Under the pieces are notes generated by a model. The model was not told where the DNA came from and ran no database searches. It saw only the letters and a program-made list of their open reading frames with translations. This document shows, piece after piece, positions 43,420 to 52,300 of a stretch of DNA of 64,000 nucleotides. Every line of letters begins with the position of its first letter. Positions within the stretch are counted from its first letter, which is position 1. This DNA comes from Zhihengliuella sp. ISTPL4 (GTDB taxonomy: Bacteria; Actinomycetota; Actinomycetes; Actinomycetales; Microbacteriaceae). The stretch is from positions 310,001 to 374,000 of the forward strand of contig NZ_CP025422.1 in NCBI RefSeq assembly GCF_002848265.1. Direction: 5' to 3'. The position numbers and the translations under genes are program-made.

Positions 43420-43871
43420 CGGAAGCCGCAGCAGGAGCCCGTGCGGATGACGCCGAGCCCTACGCCTGCGCCCTCCGAACCGTCCTCGACCCGGAAAGCG
43501 AGCGCGTCGCCGCCGCGCTGGGAGAGCTGCACCGGGCCGCCGTCGAGGCGGCGAACGGCGTGGAAGCGATCCTCATCGACGTCTTCGTCGACCAGGACGG
43601 TGAGGGTCCGTTCGACGTCTGGGCGCGATTCGAGGGCGCCGACGCCTTCGAACTGGACCGACGTCTCGACGAGCAGCGTCATCTCTTCGGGGTCGAGTGG
43701 ACCGCGGACGGCTGGGAGCCCGCGGTGCCCTCGCGCCCGCGTGGGTGGACGCGGGATCGCCTGGAGGAAGCCGTCCTCGTCGTCGTCGCCGAGTGGATCG
43801 AAGGCCTCCTCCCCGCAGACGCGAGGGACGGCCTCTTCTGGGTCGGCGCTCCGGACCTCGGCTACGCCTGA
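43416..43871 (+). CDS. Hypothetical protein, coupled to the large frameshifted gene
   Basis: 151 residues, acidic. ATGA overlap with the upstream gene shows translational coupling. Features: DVFVDQDGEGPFDVWARFEGADAFELDRRLDEQRHLFGVEW, then a Trp-rich stretch. Two-gene layout (large modular protein plus small acidic partner) recalls effector/immunity or chaperone pairs, but nothing in the sequence proves this. Confidence 0.75.
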   Translation: MTEAAAGARADDAEPYACALRTVLDPESERVAAALGELHRAAVEAANGVEAILIDVFVDQDGEGPFDVWARFEGADAFELDRRLDEQRHLFGVEWTADGWEPAVPSRPRGWTRDRLEEAVLVVVAEWIEGLLPADARDGLFWVGAPDLGYA

Positions 43872-43926
43872 TCCCTTCGTGATCTCCGCTCCCGCCACCG
43901 GAACGTAGCTGCTCGGCGAGGACTCC

Positions 43927-43966
43927 TCAAGCCCCTCGGCGTCTCCGGCTCCGGCCGGGAGACTGG
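43927..43966 (+). promoter_or_regulatory. Bipartite upstream motif, copy 1
   Basis: TCAAGCCCCT (43927-43936), 20 bp, then GGGAGACTGG (43957-43966), 26 bp before the start of a small acidic protein gene. The same pattern with the same spacing occurs at 48272-48311. Inside lies an inverted repeat GTCTCC / GGAGAC. Either a promoter for an alternative sigma factor or an RNA hairpin. Confidence 0.5.
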
Positions 43967-43991
43967 GGAGAGTCCGATCGAAGGAGGAGAC

Positions 43992-44309
43992 ATGGAATCG
44001 ACACCCGACGACGTCGGCGGCCAGCCGCTGCGCGACGGCGACGCGACGACCGAGGCCGACCCCAGCAACGATCCCGCGCAGGCGGAATGGGAGCGCACGG
44101 AAGCCCTTGACGACGGCGCGACGCCGGAGGAGCTCGACGCGACCACCGCGACGGGCCGTGATCCCGACGAGATCCCCGACCCCGACGACCAGGTGCCGGC
44201 GGCGGATCTGCCGGGGTCCGCCCCGCAGCCCGAGAGCCAGGGGGAGGACCCGGTGCTCGCCGATCTCGGCGAAGAAGGTCAGGGCGACCTGGGACCGGGG
44301 GACATCTGA
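43992..44309 (+). CDS. Small acidic disordered protein
   Basis: 105 residues, about one third Asp/Glu with many Pro, Ala and Thr; no hydrophobic core, so probably disordered. Strong ribosome-binding site AAGGAGGAG before the ATG. Overlaps the next gene by one base. Similar in composition and upstream DNA to the gene at 48340. Function unknown; such proteins are often stress- or stationary-phase-linked. Confidence 0.72.
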   Translation: MESTPDDVGGQPLRDGDATTEADPSNDPAQAEWERTEALDDGATPEELDATTATGRDPDEIPDPDDQVPAADLPGSAPQPESQGEDPVLADLGEEGQGDLGPGDI

Positions 44310-44521
44310 TGGCCATCACGTCGATCGTCACCCGGTCCAAGAACGGGCAATGGGTCAACGAGGTGGACGGCGCGCCGGAGCTCTCCCGCAGCTACACCAG
44401 CCGCGACGAGGCGATCGAGGAGGGCGAAGCCCTCGCCTCCGAGCACGGTGTCCGCCATGAGGTCGAAGACAGCGAGCCGACGGGTACGATCACCGACGGC
44501 GGCGACCCGGACGACGTCTGA
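44309..44521 (+). CDS. DUF2188-like small protein
   Basis: 70 residues. The pattern GQWVNEVDGAPELSRSYTSRDEAIEEGEALASEHGVRHEV resembles DUF2188 (Trp, Gly, EAI...A). Starts within the previous stop (TGATG). It is convergent with helR, with 16 bp between the stops. Confidence 0.72.
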   Translation: MAITSIVTRSKNGQWVNEVDGAPELSRSYTSRDEAIEEGEALASEHGVRHEVEDSEPTGTITDGGDPDDV

Positions 44522-44537
44522 GAGGCGTCACGGTCGT

Positions 44538-46670
44538 TCACCGCAGGATGACCAGTTCTCGGGTCGCGCGGGTCATGGCCACGTAGCGGTCCACCGCTCC
44601 CGTGCGCCCGGAGCCGAAGGCCTCCGGGCGCACGAGGACCACGAGATCGAACTCCAGCCCCTTCGCCCCTTCCGGCGTCAGCGCCCGGACACGGGTACGG
44701 GAACTCACGGCCACATCGCCGATGACCGCGGCGACCCCGTCGGGGTGCGCCGCGAGCCACGCGTCCAGCACCTCGTCGCACTCGGCCCGCGCGCCGTAGC
44801 GGACCGGGATGCCGGTCTCCCGCACGGAGGTCGGAACGTTGGCGTCCGGGAGCGCCTCGCGGATCGCCGTCTCGGCCACCGCCATCACCTCGGCGGGTGT
44901 GCGGTAGTTCACCCGCAGCGAGGAGACCCGTACCTTCCGCAGGCCGAGGCGTTCGAGGCGCGCGGCCCACGACTCGGTGAACTCCTTCCGTGCCTGGGTC
45001 CGGTCGCCCACGACCGTGAAGCTGCGCGAGGGGCACCGCGCGATCAGCATCCGCCACTGCGCATCGGTGAGCTCCTGCGCCTCGTCGACCACGATGTGAC
45101 CGAAGGGGCCGCCGAGCTCGTCCGGCGGCAGCGCGGGAGGGACGTCCGCTCCGGCGAGCACGTTCCTGGCATCCTGACCCCGCAGGATCGACATCACCTT
45201 CATCTCGCTGTCATCGCTCGCGACGAGATGGTCGACCACCGCCGCCATCTGCTCCTGTGCCGCCGCGGCGGCACCCTGTCGGCGGTGCTGCTCGCGCACG
45301 ACCTCGGGATCGCCGATCCGGCGACGGGCGGCATCGAGCAGCGGGAGGTCGGCGTCCGTCCACGGCGCCCCCTCCGGACGGTGCAGGAGGGTGAGCTCCT
45401 CGGCTGGGAGGTCAGGCACGCACCGCGCCAGGAGCGTCGGCGACGCCCACAGAGTGGCGACCACGGCGTCCGGGGCCAGGAGCGGCCACGCGCGGACGAA
45501 CGTTCCCGTGAGTTCGTCGTCCTGCCGCAGCCACCGGCGGATGACGGATTCAGGGACCTCGTCGTCGCTGATCTGATCGACGAGCAACTCCAGGATCTCC
45601 TCCCACACCTCGTCCCGCGCCTCGTTGTGCGGAGCGTTCGGATCCGCCGCGGCGAACAGCTCCGCCCAGTCTTCCCGACTCAGCCAGAGATCCGCCCACG
45701 GCGACTCGATGCGCGACGCGTGTCCCGGCGGTCGTGTCAGCACGGTCACCGCAGCCGCGATCACCGCCTCGGGGTCCAGTCGCTCCTTCACCGCGGCGAC
45801 CCGCGGGTCGGTCTCGGCGACCGCTGCTGCCCCCTCCGGCACGAGATCGCGCAGCGTGCACGACCGCACCGTGTCCTCGCCGAGACTCGGCAGCACGTCC
45901 TCGACGTAGCCGAGGTACTGCGGGGTCGGGCCTACGAGGAGCATCCCGCCGGCTCCGTTCGTCAGGCGGGGCTCGGCGTACAGGAGGTGTGCCGCCCGGT
46001 GCAGCGCGACCACCGTCTTCCCGGTGCCGGGGCCGCCGTCCACGACGAGAGCGCCGGGGGAGGGGGCTCGGACGATCGCGTCCTGATCCGCCTGGATCGT
46101 TGCGAGCACGTCGCGCATCCGCCCGGTGCGGTGGGCGTCCAGGCTCGCGAGGAACGCGGACTGATCGTCGAGGGAGGCCGCACCGTCGAGTCCCTCCGGC
46201 GACAGGGCCTCGTCCCAGTAGTCCGTGATGCGGCCGCCGTGCCACCGATACCGTCGCCGGGAGACGAGGCCCCGAGGGTCCTCCCAGGTCGCCGCGAAGT
46301 ACGGTTCCGCGGCCGGAGCCCGCCAGTCGACGAGCAGCCGCGCGCCGTCCGCATCCGCGACCCCGGCGCGACCGATGTACACCGGGGGCCCGTCCGCGGG
46401 GGTCATCCGACCGAGGCACATATCGATGCCGAACCGCTCGCGGAGGCGCAGGGTCGCGCTGAGCCGTCGGATCTCCAGGTCACGGTCGACTGCCGTCACG
46501 CCCGCGTCCGCGGTCTGTCGACGGATCAGGGAGAGACGGGAGGACAGGGACTCCCGTTCCCTGGTCAGGGCGGCGTCGAGCCGTCGGAGGTGTTCGCGGT
46601 CGGCGGCGATGAGGTCATCCGCGGATTTCGCCGCGCGTTCGTCGGAAAGGTGAAAGGGGTCGAGCAGCAA
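44538..46670 (-). CDS. helR: RNA polymerase recycling ATPase HelR/HelD
   Basis: 710 residues, UvrD/Rep-like superfamily 1 ATPase of the actinobacterial HelD class. N-terminal coiled coil (1-85), Walker A GGPGTGKT at 212-219, Walker B HIVVDEAQELTDAQW near 516, VNYRTPAEV near 586, KGLEFDLVVLVRPEAF near 670 and YVAMTRATRELVIL at the end. HelR displaces rifamycin from RNA polymerase and recycles stalled enzyme. An RAE-like palindrome (46734-46752) stands 64-82 bp upstream, as reported for helR genes. Start is TTG 46670, supported by AAGGAG 7 nt before it. Assignment to HelR rather than generic HelD leans on the RAE. Confidence 0.86.
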   Translation of the reverse strand: MLLDPFHLSDERAAKSADDLIAADREHLRRLDAALTRERESLSSRLSLIRRQTADAGVTAVDRDLEIRRLSATLRLRERFGIDMCLGRMTPADGPPVYIGRAGVADADGARLLVDWRAPAAEPYFAATWEDPRGLVSRRRYRWHGGRITDYWDEALSPEGLDGAASLDDQSAFLASLDAHRTGRMRDVLATIQADQDAIVRAPSPGALVVDGGPGTGKTVVALHRAAHLLYAEPRLTNGAGGMLLVGPTPQYLGYVEDVLPSLGEDTVRSCTLRDLVPEGAAAVAETDPRVAAVKERLDPEAVIAAAVTVLTRPPGHASRIESPWADLWLSREDWAELFAAADPNAPHNEARDEVWEEILELLVDQISDDEVPESVIRRWLRQDDELTGTFVRAWPLLAPDAVVATLWASPTLLARCVPDLPAEELTLLHRPEGAPWTDADLPLLDAARRRIGDPEVVREQHRRQGAAAAAQEQMAAVVDHLVASDDSEMKVMSILRGQDARNVLAGADVPPALPPDELGGPFGHIVVDEAQELTDAQWRMLIARCPSRSFTVVGDRTQARKEFTESWAARLERLGLRKVRVSSLRVNYRTPAEVMAVAETAIREALPDANVPTSVRETGIPVRYGARAECDEVLDAWLAAHPDGVAAVIGDVAVSSRTRVRALTPEGAKGLEFDLVVLVRPEAFGSGRTGAVDRYVAMTRATRELVILR

Positions 46671-46733
46671 CGAGGGTCTCCTTCGCGAGGCGCGTGCGAG
46701 GACACGCGAGCCGTCGATTCTGCCTGGTCAGGG

Positions 46734-46752
46734 GGCCCTTGCGGCAAGCCCC
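46734..46752. promoter_or_regulatory. Rifamycin-associated element (RAE)-like palindrome
   Basis: GGCCCTTGCGGCAAGCCCC matches 17 of 19 positions of the remembered RAE GGGGCTTGCGGCAAGCCCC. It lies between helR and the divergent FMN reductase gene. TTGCCG (minus) is 19 bp from CAGAAT, and TTGCGG (plus) is 19 bp from TATCCT, so the palindrome may provide -35 elements in both directions. Confidence 0.75.
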
Positions 46753-46797
46753 CACCCCGGCGATATCCTGGAAATGCAGGGAGACGGGGGACCCACC

Positions 46798-47379
46798 ATG
46801 ACCCATCGGATCGGCTACCTCATCGGCAGCCTCGCATCGGACTCGATCAACCGCATCCTCGCGAAGGCACTCGTCCGCCTCGCCCCACCGAGCCTCGAGC
46901 TCGTGGAGATCCCGATCCGCGACCTTCCGCTCTACAACCGCGACGACGAACTCGAACCCGTCGCCGCGGTCACCGTGTTCAAGAGCGCCGTGGAGAACGC
47001 AGAGGGTCTGCTCCTCGTCTCGCCGGAGTACAACCGCTCCATCCCCGGCGCGCTGAAGAACGCCATCGACTGGGGTTCGCGGCCGTGGGGGCACAACTCC
47101 TTCGCGCGGAAGCCCACCGGCATCATCGGTGCCTCGACCGGGGCGATCGGCACCGCCGTCATGCAGTCGTCGATGCGGAGCGTGCTGAGCTTCCTCAACG
47201 CGCCCCAGCTGAACGCCCCGGAGGCCTACACCACGTTCCGCCCCGAGGTGTTCGGCGTCGCCGGCGAGGTGCACGACGCCGACACCGAGAAGTTCCTGGC
47301 GCATTACATGGAGGAGTACGCGGCCTTCGTCGAGCGGGTGCTGTCGCTCACCGCGCCGGGTCACGTCGGTGATCGGTAG
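46798..47379 (+). CDS. NAD(P)H-dependent FMN reductase
   Basis: 193 residues, flavodoxin-like fold: IGYLIGSLASDSINRILAKAL at the N-terminus binds FMN phosphate, SPEYNRSIPGALKNAIDW near 80-97 is the family hallmark, GASTGAIGTAVMQSSMR near 114-130. Reduces FMN, quinones or azo compounds. ATG 46798 follows GGGGGA; TATCCT (46764-46769) is the likely -10. Divergent from helR across the RAE-like site, so rifamycin-linked expression is possible. Confidence 0.9.
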   Translation: MTHRIGYLIGSLASDSINRILAKALVRLAPPSLELVEIPIRDLPLYNRDDELEPVAAVTVFKSAVENAEGLLLVSPEYNRSIPGALKNAIDWGSRPWGHNSFARKPTGIIGASTGAIGTAVMQSSMRSVLSFLNAPQLNAPEAYTTFRPEVFGVAGEVHDADTEKFLAHYMEEYAAFVERVLSLTAPGHVGDR

Positions 47380-47394
47380 CCGGCGCTCGCCGCG

Positions 47395-48255
47395 TCACGC
47401 CGACGCGGACACCAGCGCGCTCAGGGCAAGCGCGTCGTGGGGCGCGTGTCCGCGGGCATCGTTGTCGAAGTACACGTAGACGTCGCGCGGTCTCGCGTCG
47501 CCGGCCCCTGTGCCGTCGGCCCACCCGCGGATGAGCGTCGCCCACTCGCGCAGCTCGGCGTCGGTGTAGCCGCTGTGGTAGAGCATCTGCGCGCCGTGGA
47601 GACGGATGTAGACGAAGTCGGTCGTGAGAGCGTCGAAGCGCGGCCATTTCCCCGCCGTGTCGGCGATGACGAGGGAGGTGCCGTGCTCCTGCAGGAGATG
47701 CAGGCTCGCGGGATCGGCGAACGAGTCCGAACGCGGTTCGAGGGCGTACCGAAGCGGCCGGTCGGCGTCGATCTCCAGCCAGGCCCTGTCCTTCAGGCGC
47801 TCGTCATGACGACGAGCGAGCGCGAGGGCCTCCGCCGTCGTCCGGGGGAGCGTGTCGAGGAACGACCCCAGGAGTTCGGCGTCGAAGTCTTGCCGCTCGG
47901 GGAGCTGCCAGAGGATCGGGCCGAGGCGGGGGCCGAGGGCGAGGACCCCCGAGGCGAAGAAGTTCGCCAGCGCCTGCTCGACGTTCCGCAGCCGCAGCAT
48001 GTGACTGACGTAGCGCGAGCCCTTGACCGCGAACACGAAGTCCTCAGGAACGCTCGCCGCCCACCGCCGGTAGCTGTCGGGCCGTTGCAGGGAGTAGAAC
48101 GATCCGTTGAGCTCCACCGTGGGGAACAGCGAACCGATGTGCTCGAGCTCTCGGCGCTGCGGCAGGCCGCGCGGATAGAAGTCGCCGCGCCACCGGGCGT
48201 ACCGCCACCCGGAGACGCCGATGCGGACCCGGCCCGGACCGCCCGCCCGGCTCAT
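47395..48255 (-). CDS. DUF72 (YecE) family protein
   Basis: 286 residues. TIM-barrel-like DUF72: RIGVSGWRYARWRGDFYPRGLPQRRELEHIG at the start, VELNGSFYSLQRPDSYRRWA, FVFAVKGSRYVSHMLRL, and FVYIRLHGAQMLYHSGYTDAELREWA near 215-240. Activity unknown. Start ATG 48255 has GGAGGC upstream; longer in-frame starts would run over the divergent small gene. Confidence 0.9.
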   Translation of the reverse strand: MSRAGGPGRVRIGVSGWRYARWRGDFYPRGLPQRRELEHIGSLFPTVELNGSFYSLQRPDSYRRWAASVPEDFVFAVKGSRYVSHMLRLRNVEQALANFFASGVLALGPRLGPILWQLPERQDFDAELLGSFLDTLPRTTAEALALARRHDERLKDRAWLEIDADRPLRYALEPRSDSFADPASLHLLQEHGTSLVIADTAGKWPRFDALTTDFVYIRLHGAQMLYHSGYTDAELREWATLIRGWADGTGAGDARPRDVYVYFDNDARGHAPHDALALSALVSASA

Positions 48256-48271
48256 GGCAGCCTCCGGCGGG

Positions 48272-48311
48272 TCAAGCCCCTTGCCGCTCGCTTCCGAGCT
48301 CGGCAGGCTGG
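48272..48311 (+). promoter_or_regulatory. Bipartite upstream motif, copy 2
   Basis: TCAAGCCCCT (48272-48281), 20 bp, then GGCAGGCTGG (48302-48311), 29 bp before a small acidic protein gene. Identical spacing to 43927-43966. TTGCCG-N17-CAGGCT could be read as -35/-10 in this copy. Confidence 0.5.
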
Positions 48312-48339
48312 AGACATCCACACCGAAGGAGGAGAAGCC

Positions 48340-48552
48340 ATGTCCCTCAATGACCATCCGATCGACGATGTGAAGCCCGAAGCCGACCTGCGGGAGCAGG
48401 AGCGTCTTGCGTCGGAGGCGCCGGAGGACCCCGAAGCTCCGGCCCCGTCGGCGCCGGAGCCGCATCCCATCGAAGCGGATCCCGCGGACGCCGCGGAGCA
48501 GCGCATCGAGGTGCCGTTGGACGAGGACGACCTCGACGGCGACGAGGGCTGA
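48340..48552 (+). CDS. Small acidic disordered protein
   Basis: 70 residues, rich in Asp, Glu, Pro and Ala (DDVKPEADLREQERLASEAP and on), no hydrophobic core. AAGGAGGAG ribosome-binding site. Divergent from the DUF72 gene. Shares composition and upstream motif with the gene at 43992, suggesting a common regulon. Function unknown. Confidence 0.75.
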   Translation: MSLNDHPIDDVKPEADLREQERLASEAPEDPEAPAPSAPEPHPIEADPADAAEQRIEVPLDEDDLDGDEG

Positions 48553-48685
48553 GGTCCGATGCCGGCGTGCGCGCCGGGTCGGCGTCGGTGGCGGCGGAGG
48601 GGCGTCATGACGCTCGACCGTAGTCCGATGGGCGCGTGCCTCCGCCGGGGTTGACGCTCGGCAGGACGGCGGCTAGCCGCGGGGT

Positions 48686-48830
48686 ATGCCCTCTCGACGG
48701 GACCGCCCCAACCCGGTGCTGCCGAGAGGGCTCACCGTCCTACCCGGACGGTTGGGGAGGCGGCGAAGTCTCGCTGTCTCTACGGCTGATCCCCCAGAGA
48801 TTCAGCCGGTAGCCCCCGCTACGAGAGCAG
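48686..48830 (+). ncRNA. Candidate structured RNA with C-rich loops (6C-like)
   Basis: No plausible gene lies in 48553-48939. From 5' to 3': stem GCCCTCTCG / CGAGAGGGC (48688-48696, 48723-48731); hairpin ACCGTCC-TACCC-GGACGGT (48734-48752); then a three-way junction closed by 48774-48781 with 48824-48830 and holding two hairpins, CGGCTGA / TCAGCCG (48783-48808, loop with CCCCC) and GTAGC / GCTAC (48809-48822, C4-5 loop). TTGACG-N17-TAGCCG (48651-48679) is a possible promoter, and a weak hairpin TTGTCC / GGACAA (48848-48869) may end it. Two adjacent C-loop hairpins recall the actinobacterial 6C RNA; class membership is unproven. Confidence 0.4.
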
Positions 48831-48939
48831 AATATCCCTTAATCTCCTTGTCCGCCATTTGGGGGACAAAGATTTCTTCGAGAATTCTGCGCGGCTCCCG
48901 GCTCTGTCGCCGATACGGGCCGTTCCGTAGGGTGGGGGC

Positions 48940-49320
48940 ATGGACAGGATGCTCGTCTTCGCTGGTCAGGTCGCACTCCCGGTCGGGCACCGGGTCGAGG
49001 TCTCCGAACTCGTCGACCCGCAGACGGAGGAGCCCGTCATCCTCTCCCTGCTCGATCTCGACACCGGCATCCGCTACCGTCGCGCCGAGGAGCCGCGGGC
49101 CGAGGTGACGCACTGGATCGGTCGCATCCTCGACTGCACGGTGGCGGTGGGCGTGGCGCCACGCACGTCGCTGCTCATCGACCCCATCGGGCCGTCGGCC
49201 AGCGGCGCCGGCATCGCTCTGCGCGGCGCGGATGCGGCGGTCAACGCGGCCAAGGCCGAGGCGGACCGGTGGGGTGGGTCGGACCGGCCGCCGCCGGAGG
49301 AGCCCGAACGCTTCTGGTGA
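48940..49320 (+). CDS. Hypothetical protein
   Basis: 126 residues, soluble. TAGGGT (48928-48933) ends 6 nt before the ATG and no ribosome-binding site is needed: leaderless. Sequence such as VILSLLDLDTGIRYRRAEEP and ILDCTVAVGVAPRTSLLIDPIGPSA suggests a small beta-rich fold. Not recognised. Confidence 0.75.
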   Translation: MDRMLVFAGQVALPVGHRVEVSELVDPQTEEPVILSLLDLDTGIRYRRAEEPRAEVTHWIGRILDCTVAVGVAPRTSLLIDPIGPSASGAGIALRGADAAVNAAKAEADRWGGSDRPPPEEPERFW

Positions 49321-49353
49321 CCGGGTGCGCCGGGGCACGCGGGGTCATCGGAG

Positions 49354-52300
49354 TCATCGGAAGTCCCGCGAGCGGTGCATCACCCCGGTGCGGAGGTCTT
49401 CGAAGGCGTCGGCGAGCACGTTGACGACCCCCTCCGGGGAGCGTTCGAGGATGCCGCGGATGATGAGCGCCGGGGACTCCCTGGCGATACGACCGAACCG
49501 TCCCCACACGCCCGTCGAGCAGATCACGTTCACCAGCCCGCTCTCGTCTTCGAGGTTGACGAACGTGACACCGGCGGCGGTGGCGGGTCGTTGTCGATGG
49601 GTCACGAGCCCGGCGACTTCGACGCGCCGCCCGGTCTCGTGTCGTTGCAGGTCCGCGGCCGTCAGGACGCCGCGAGCCCGGAGGTCGTCGCGGAAGTGCG
49701 TCATCGGGTGGTCGTCGGTCGAGATGCCCGTGGCCCAGAGGTCGGCGGAGAGCCGCTCGTAGCTGGTCTGATCGGCGAACAGCGGCGGCTGCACCGCCAC
49801 CGTGGTCCCCGGGAGGAACCGGGCGCGGTCCTCCGCGGCGGCGCCGGCGAGCCAGATGGCCTCCCGGCGCTCCAACCCGAGGCACGCGAAGGCTCCGGCG
49901 GTGGCCAGCGCCTCCAGCTGCGCGGCCGTGGCATCGGTGCGACGCACGAGGTCGTGCAGATCGCGGTAGGGGCCGTGGGCCTCCCGTTCGGCGACGATGC
50001 GTTCCGCCATCGGCACCCCGATCCCACGGATGCCGCTGAGCCCCAGGCGCACCGCGAATCGTCCGTCCCGGCGGTGCGCCGCGGACTCGTCCGGCGCGGT
50101 CCGGTCGAACCGATGCACGGGGGGCTGCGGATCGGCCAGGCAGTCGTCCCTTCCGGTCGCGCCTGCGGCGTCCGGCGAGAGAGGTTCGAGGGTCTCGGTG
50201 GCGCCGGAGAGGTGAAGATCCGGGCGGCGGACCTCCACGCCGTGCCGACGGGCATCCGCCGTGAGCGTCGCGGGGGAGTAGAAGCCCATGGGCTGCGATC
50301 GCAGCAGGCCCGCGAGGAAGGCGGCCGGGTAGTGCAGCTTCAACCACGAGCTCGCGTACACGAGCAGGGCGAAGGACAGCGAATGGGACTCGGCGAAGCC
50401 GAAGTTCGAGAACGCCTGGATCTGCGCGTAGATCCGGTCGGCCGCCTCGTCGACGAGCCCGCGGCGGGCCATCCCCGCGTACAGCTTGTCCCTGACCTTC
50501 TCGATCTTCTCCAGACCTCGCTTCGACCCCATCGCGCGGCGTAGCAGGTCGGCCTCATCGGCCGTGCAGTCGCCGACGGCCGTGGCCATCTGGATGAGCT
50601 GCTCCTGGAAGATGGGGATGCCCAGCGTCCGGGCGAGGATGTCCTCGAGGTCGCTGTGCGGATACGGGATGGGGAATTCCTCTGGTGCTTCGCCCCTGGC
50701 CTGCCGCTCCCGGTTCGCCTCGTCCACCCTGTCCTTCGCCATCTTCCGCCGGACGAACGGGTGCACGGCGCCGCCCTGGATGGGCCCGGGGCGGATGAGG
50801 GCGATCTGGATGGCGAGATCGTAGAAGCGTCGCGGCTGCAGCCGGGGGAGCAGCCCGATCTGGGCGCGGGACTCCACCTGGAAGACACCGATCGAGTCGG
50901 CCCGGCAGAGCATGTCGTAGACGCCGGCCTCCTCCTTCGGCAGGGTCTCCAGCGTCCACTCCTCGCCCGTCGCCTCCCGGACCAGGTCGAAGCAGTGCTG
51001 CAACGCCGCGAGCATGCCCAGGCCGAGCAGATCGAACTTCACCAGCCCCATGAAGGCGGCGTCGTCCTTGTCCCACTGGATGACGGTGCGATCCTCCATG
51101 CGGGCGTGCTCGACGGGCACCACCTCACCGACCGGCCGGGCGGTGAGCACCATGCCGCCCGAGTGGATCCCCAGGTGTCGCGGAGCCTTCAGCAGCTCAC
51201 CGGCATAGTCGAGCACGGTGTCGGGGATGTCGTGTCCCTCGACGGGTTCGAGCCCGGATCCCCAGCCGTCCACCTGCCGCGACCAGGAGTCCTGCTGCCC
51301 CGCGGAGTGCCCCAGAGCTCTGGCCATGTCGCGGACCGCGTTCTTCGGCCGGTACTGGATGACGTTCGCCACCTGGGCCGCCCGCTCCCTGCCGTACTCC
51401 CGATAGACCCACTGGATGATCTCCTCCCGTCGCCGGGAGTCGAAGTCCACGTCGATGTCCGGCTCCTCCGTGCGGGTGGTGGCGAGGAAGCGCTCGAAGG
51501 GGAGGCGGTAGAGGATCGGGTCGACCGCGGTGATGCCCAGCAGATAGCAGACCGCGCTCGCCGCCGCGGAACCCCGGCCCTGGCAGAGGATGCCGCGGCG
51601 CCGGGCTTCCGCCACGATGCCGTGCACGATGAGGAAGTACCCGGGGAAGTCCTTCTCCTCGATCACGTCGAGCTCGCGGGCGATGCGCCGACGGCCGTCC
51701 GCGTCCAGCCGCGGATACTTCGACGGGACCGCCTCCCAGACCAGGTGCCGGAGCCAGCTCATCGGGGTGTGTCCCGTCGGCACGTCCTGGCGGGGGAGGG
51801 CCGGGCGCGCCATCCTCAGTGGGAAGGCCGAGGCCGTGGCCAGCTCCAGGCCGTGCGAGATCGCACCGGGGTACCGCCGGAAGCGCGCCGTCATCTCCGC
51901 CCCGCTGCGCAGGTGCGCGCCGCCATGGGCCGGCAGCCAGCCGTCGAGCTCGTCCATGCTCCGGACCGCGCGGACCGCGGCCACCGCCTCGGCGAGAGGG
52001 GCCTGATCCGGGCGGGCGTAGTGCACGTTGTTGGTCGCCACGACGGGCAGCCGCATCCGGCGGGCGAGGTCGGCGAGGGTGTCGTTACGCCGGGTGTCCA
52101 GCGGATCGCCGTGGTCGAAGAGCTCGACGGCGACGTTGTCGCGCCCGAAGAGGTCGACGAGGTGGCGCAGCGGTGCGGCGGCGTCTCCGGCCTCCAACCC
52201 TTGGCGTACCGCCCCTTTGCGGCAGCCCGTGAGGATCGTCCAGTGCCCGTCGGCGGCCGCGGCCAGTTCGTCGAGGTCGTAGATCGGGCGCCCCTTCTCC

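Noticed and set aside
48686..49108. 140-residue open frame starting at ATG 48686
   Set aside because: Overlaps the structured intergenic segment and the start of the leaderless gene at 48940; Arg-rich, no ribosome-binding site.
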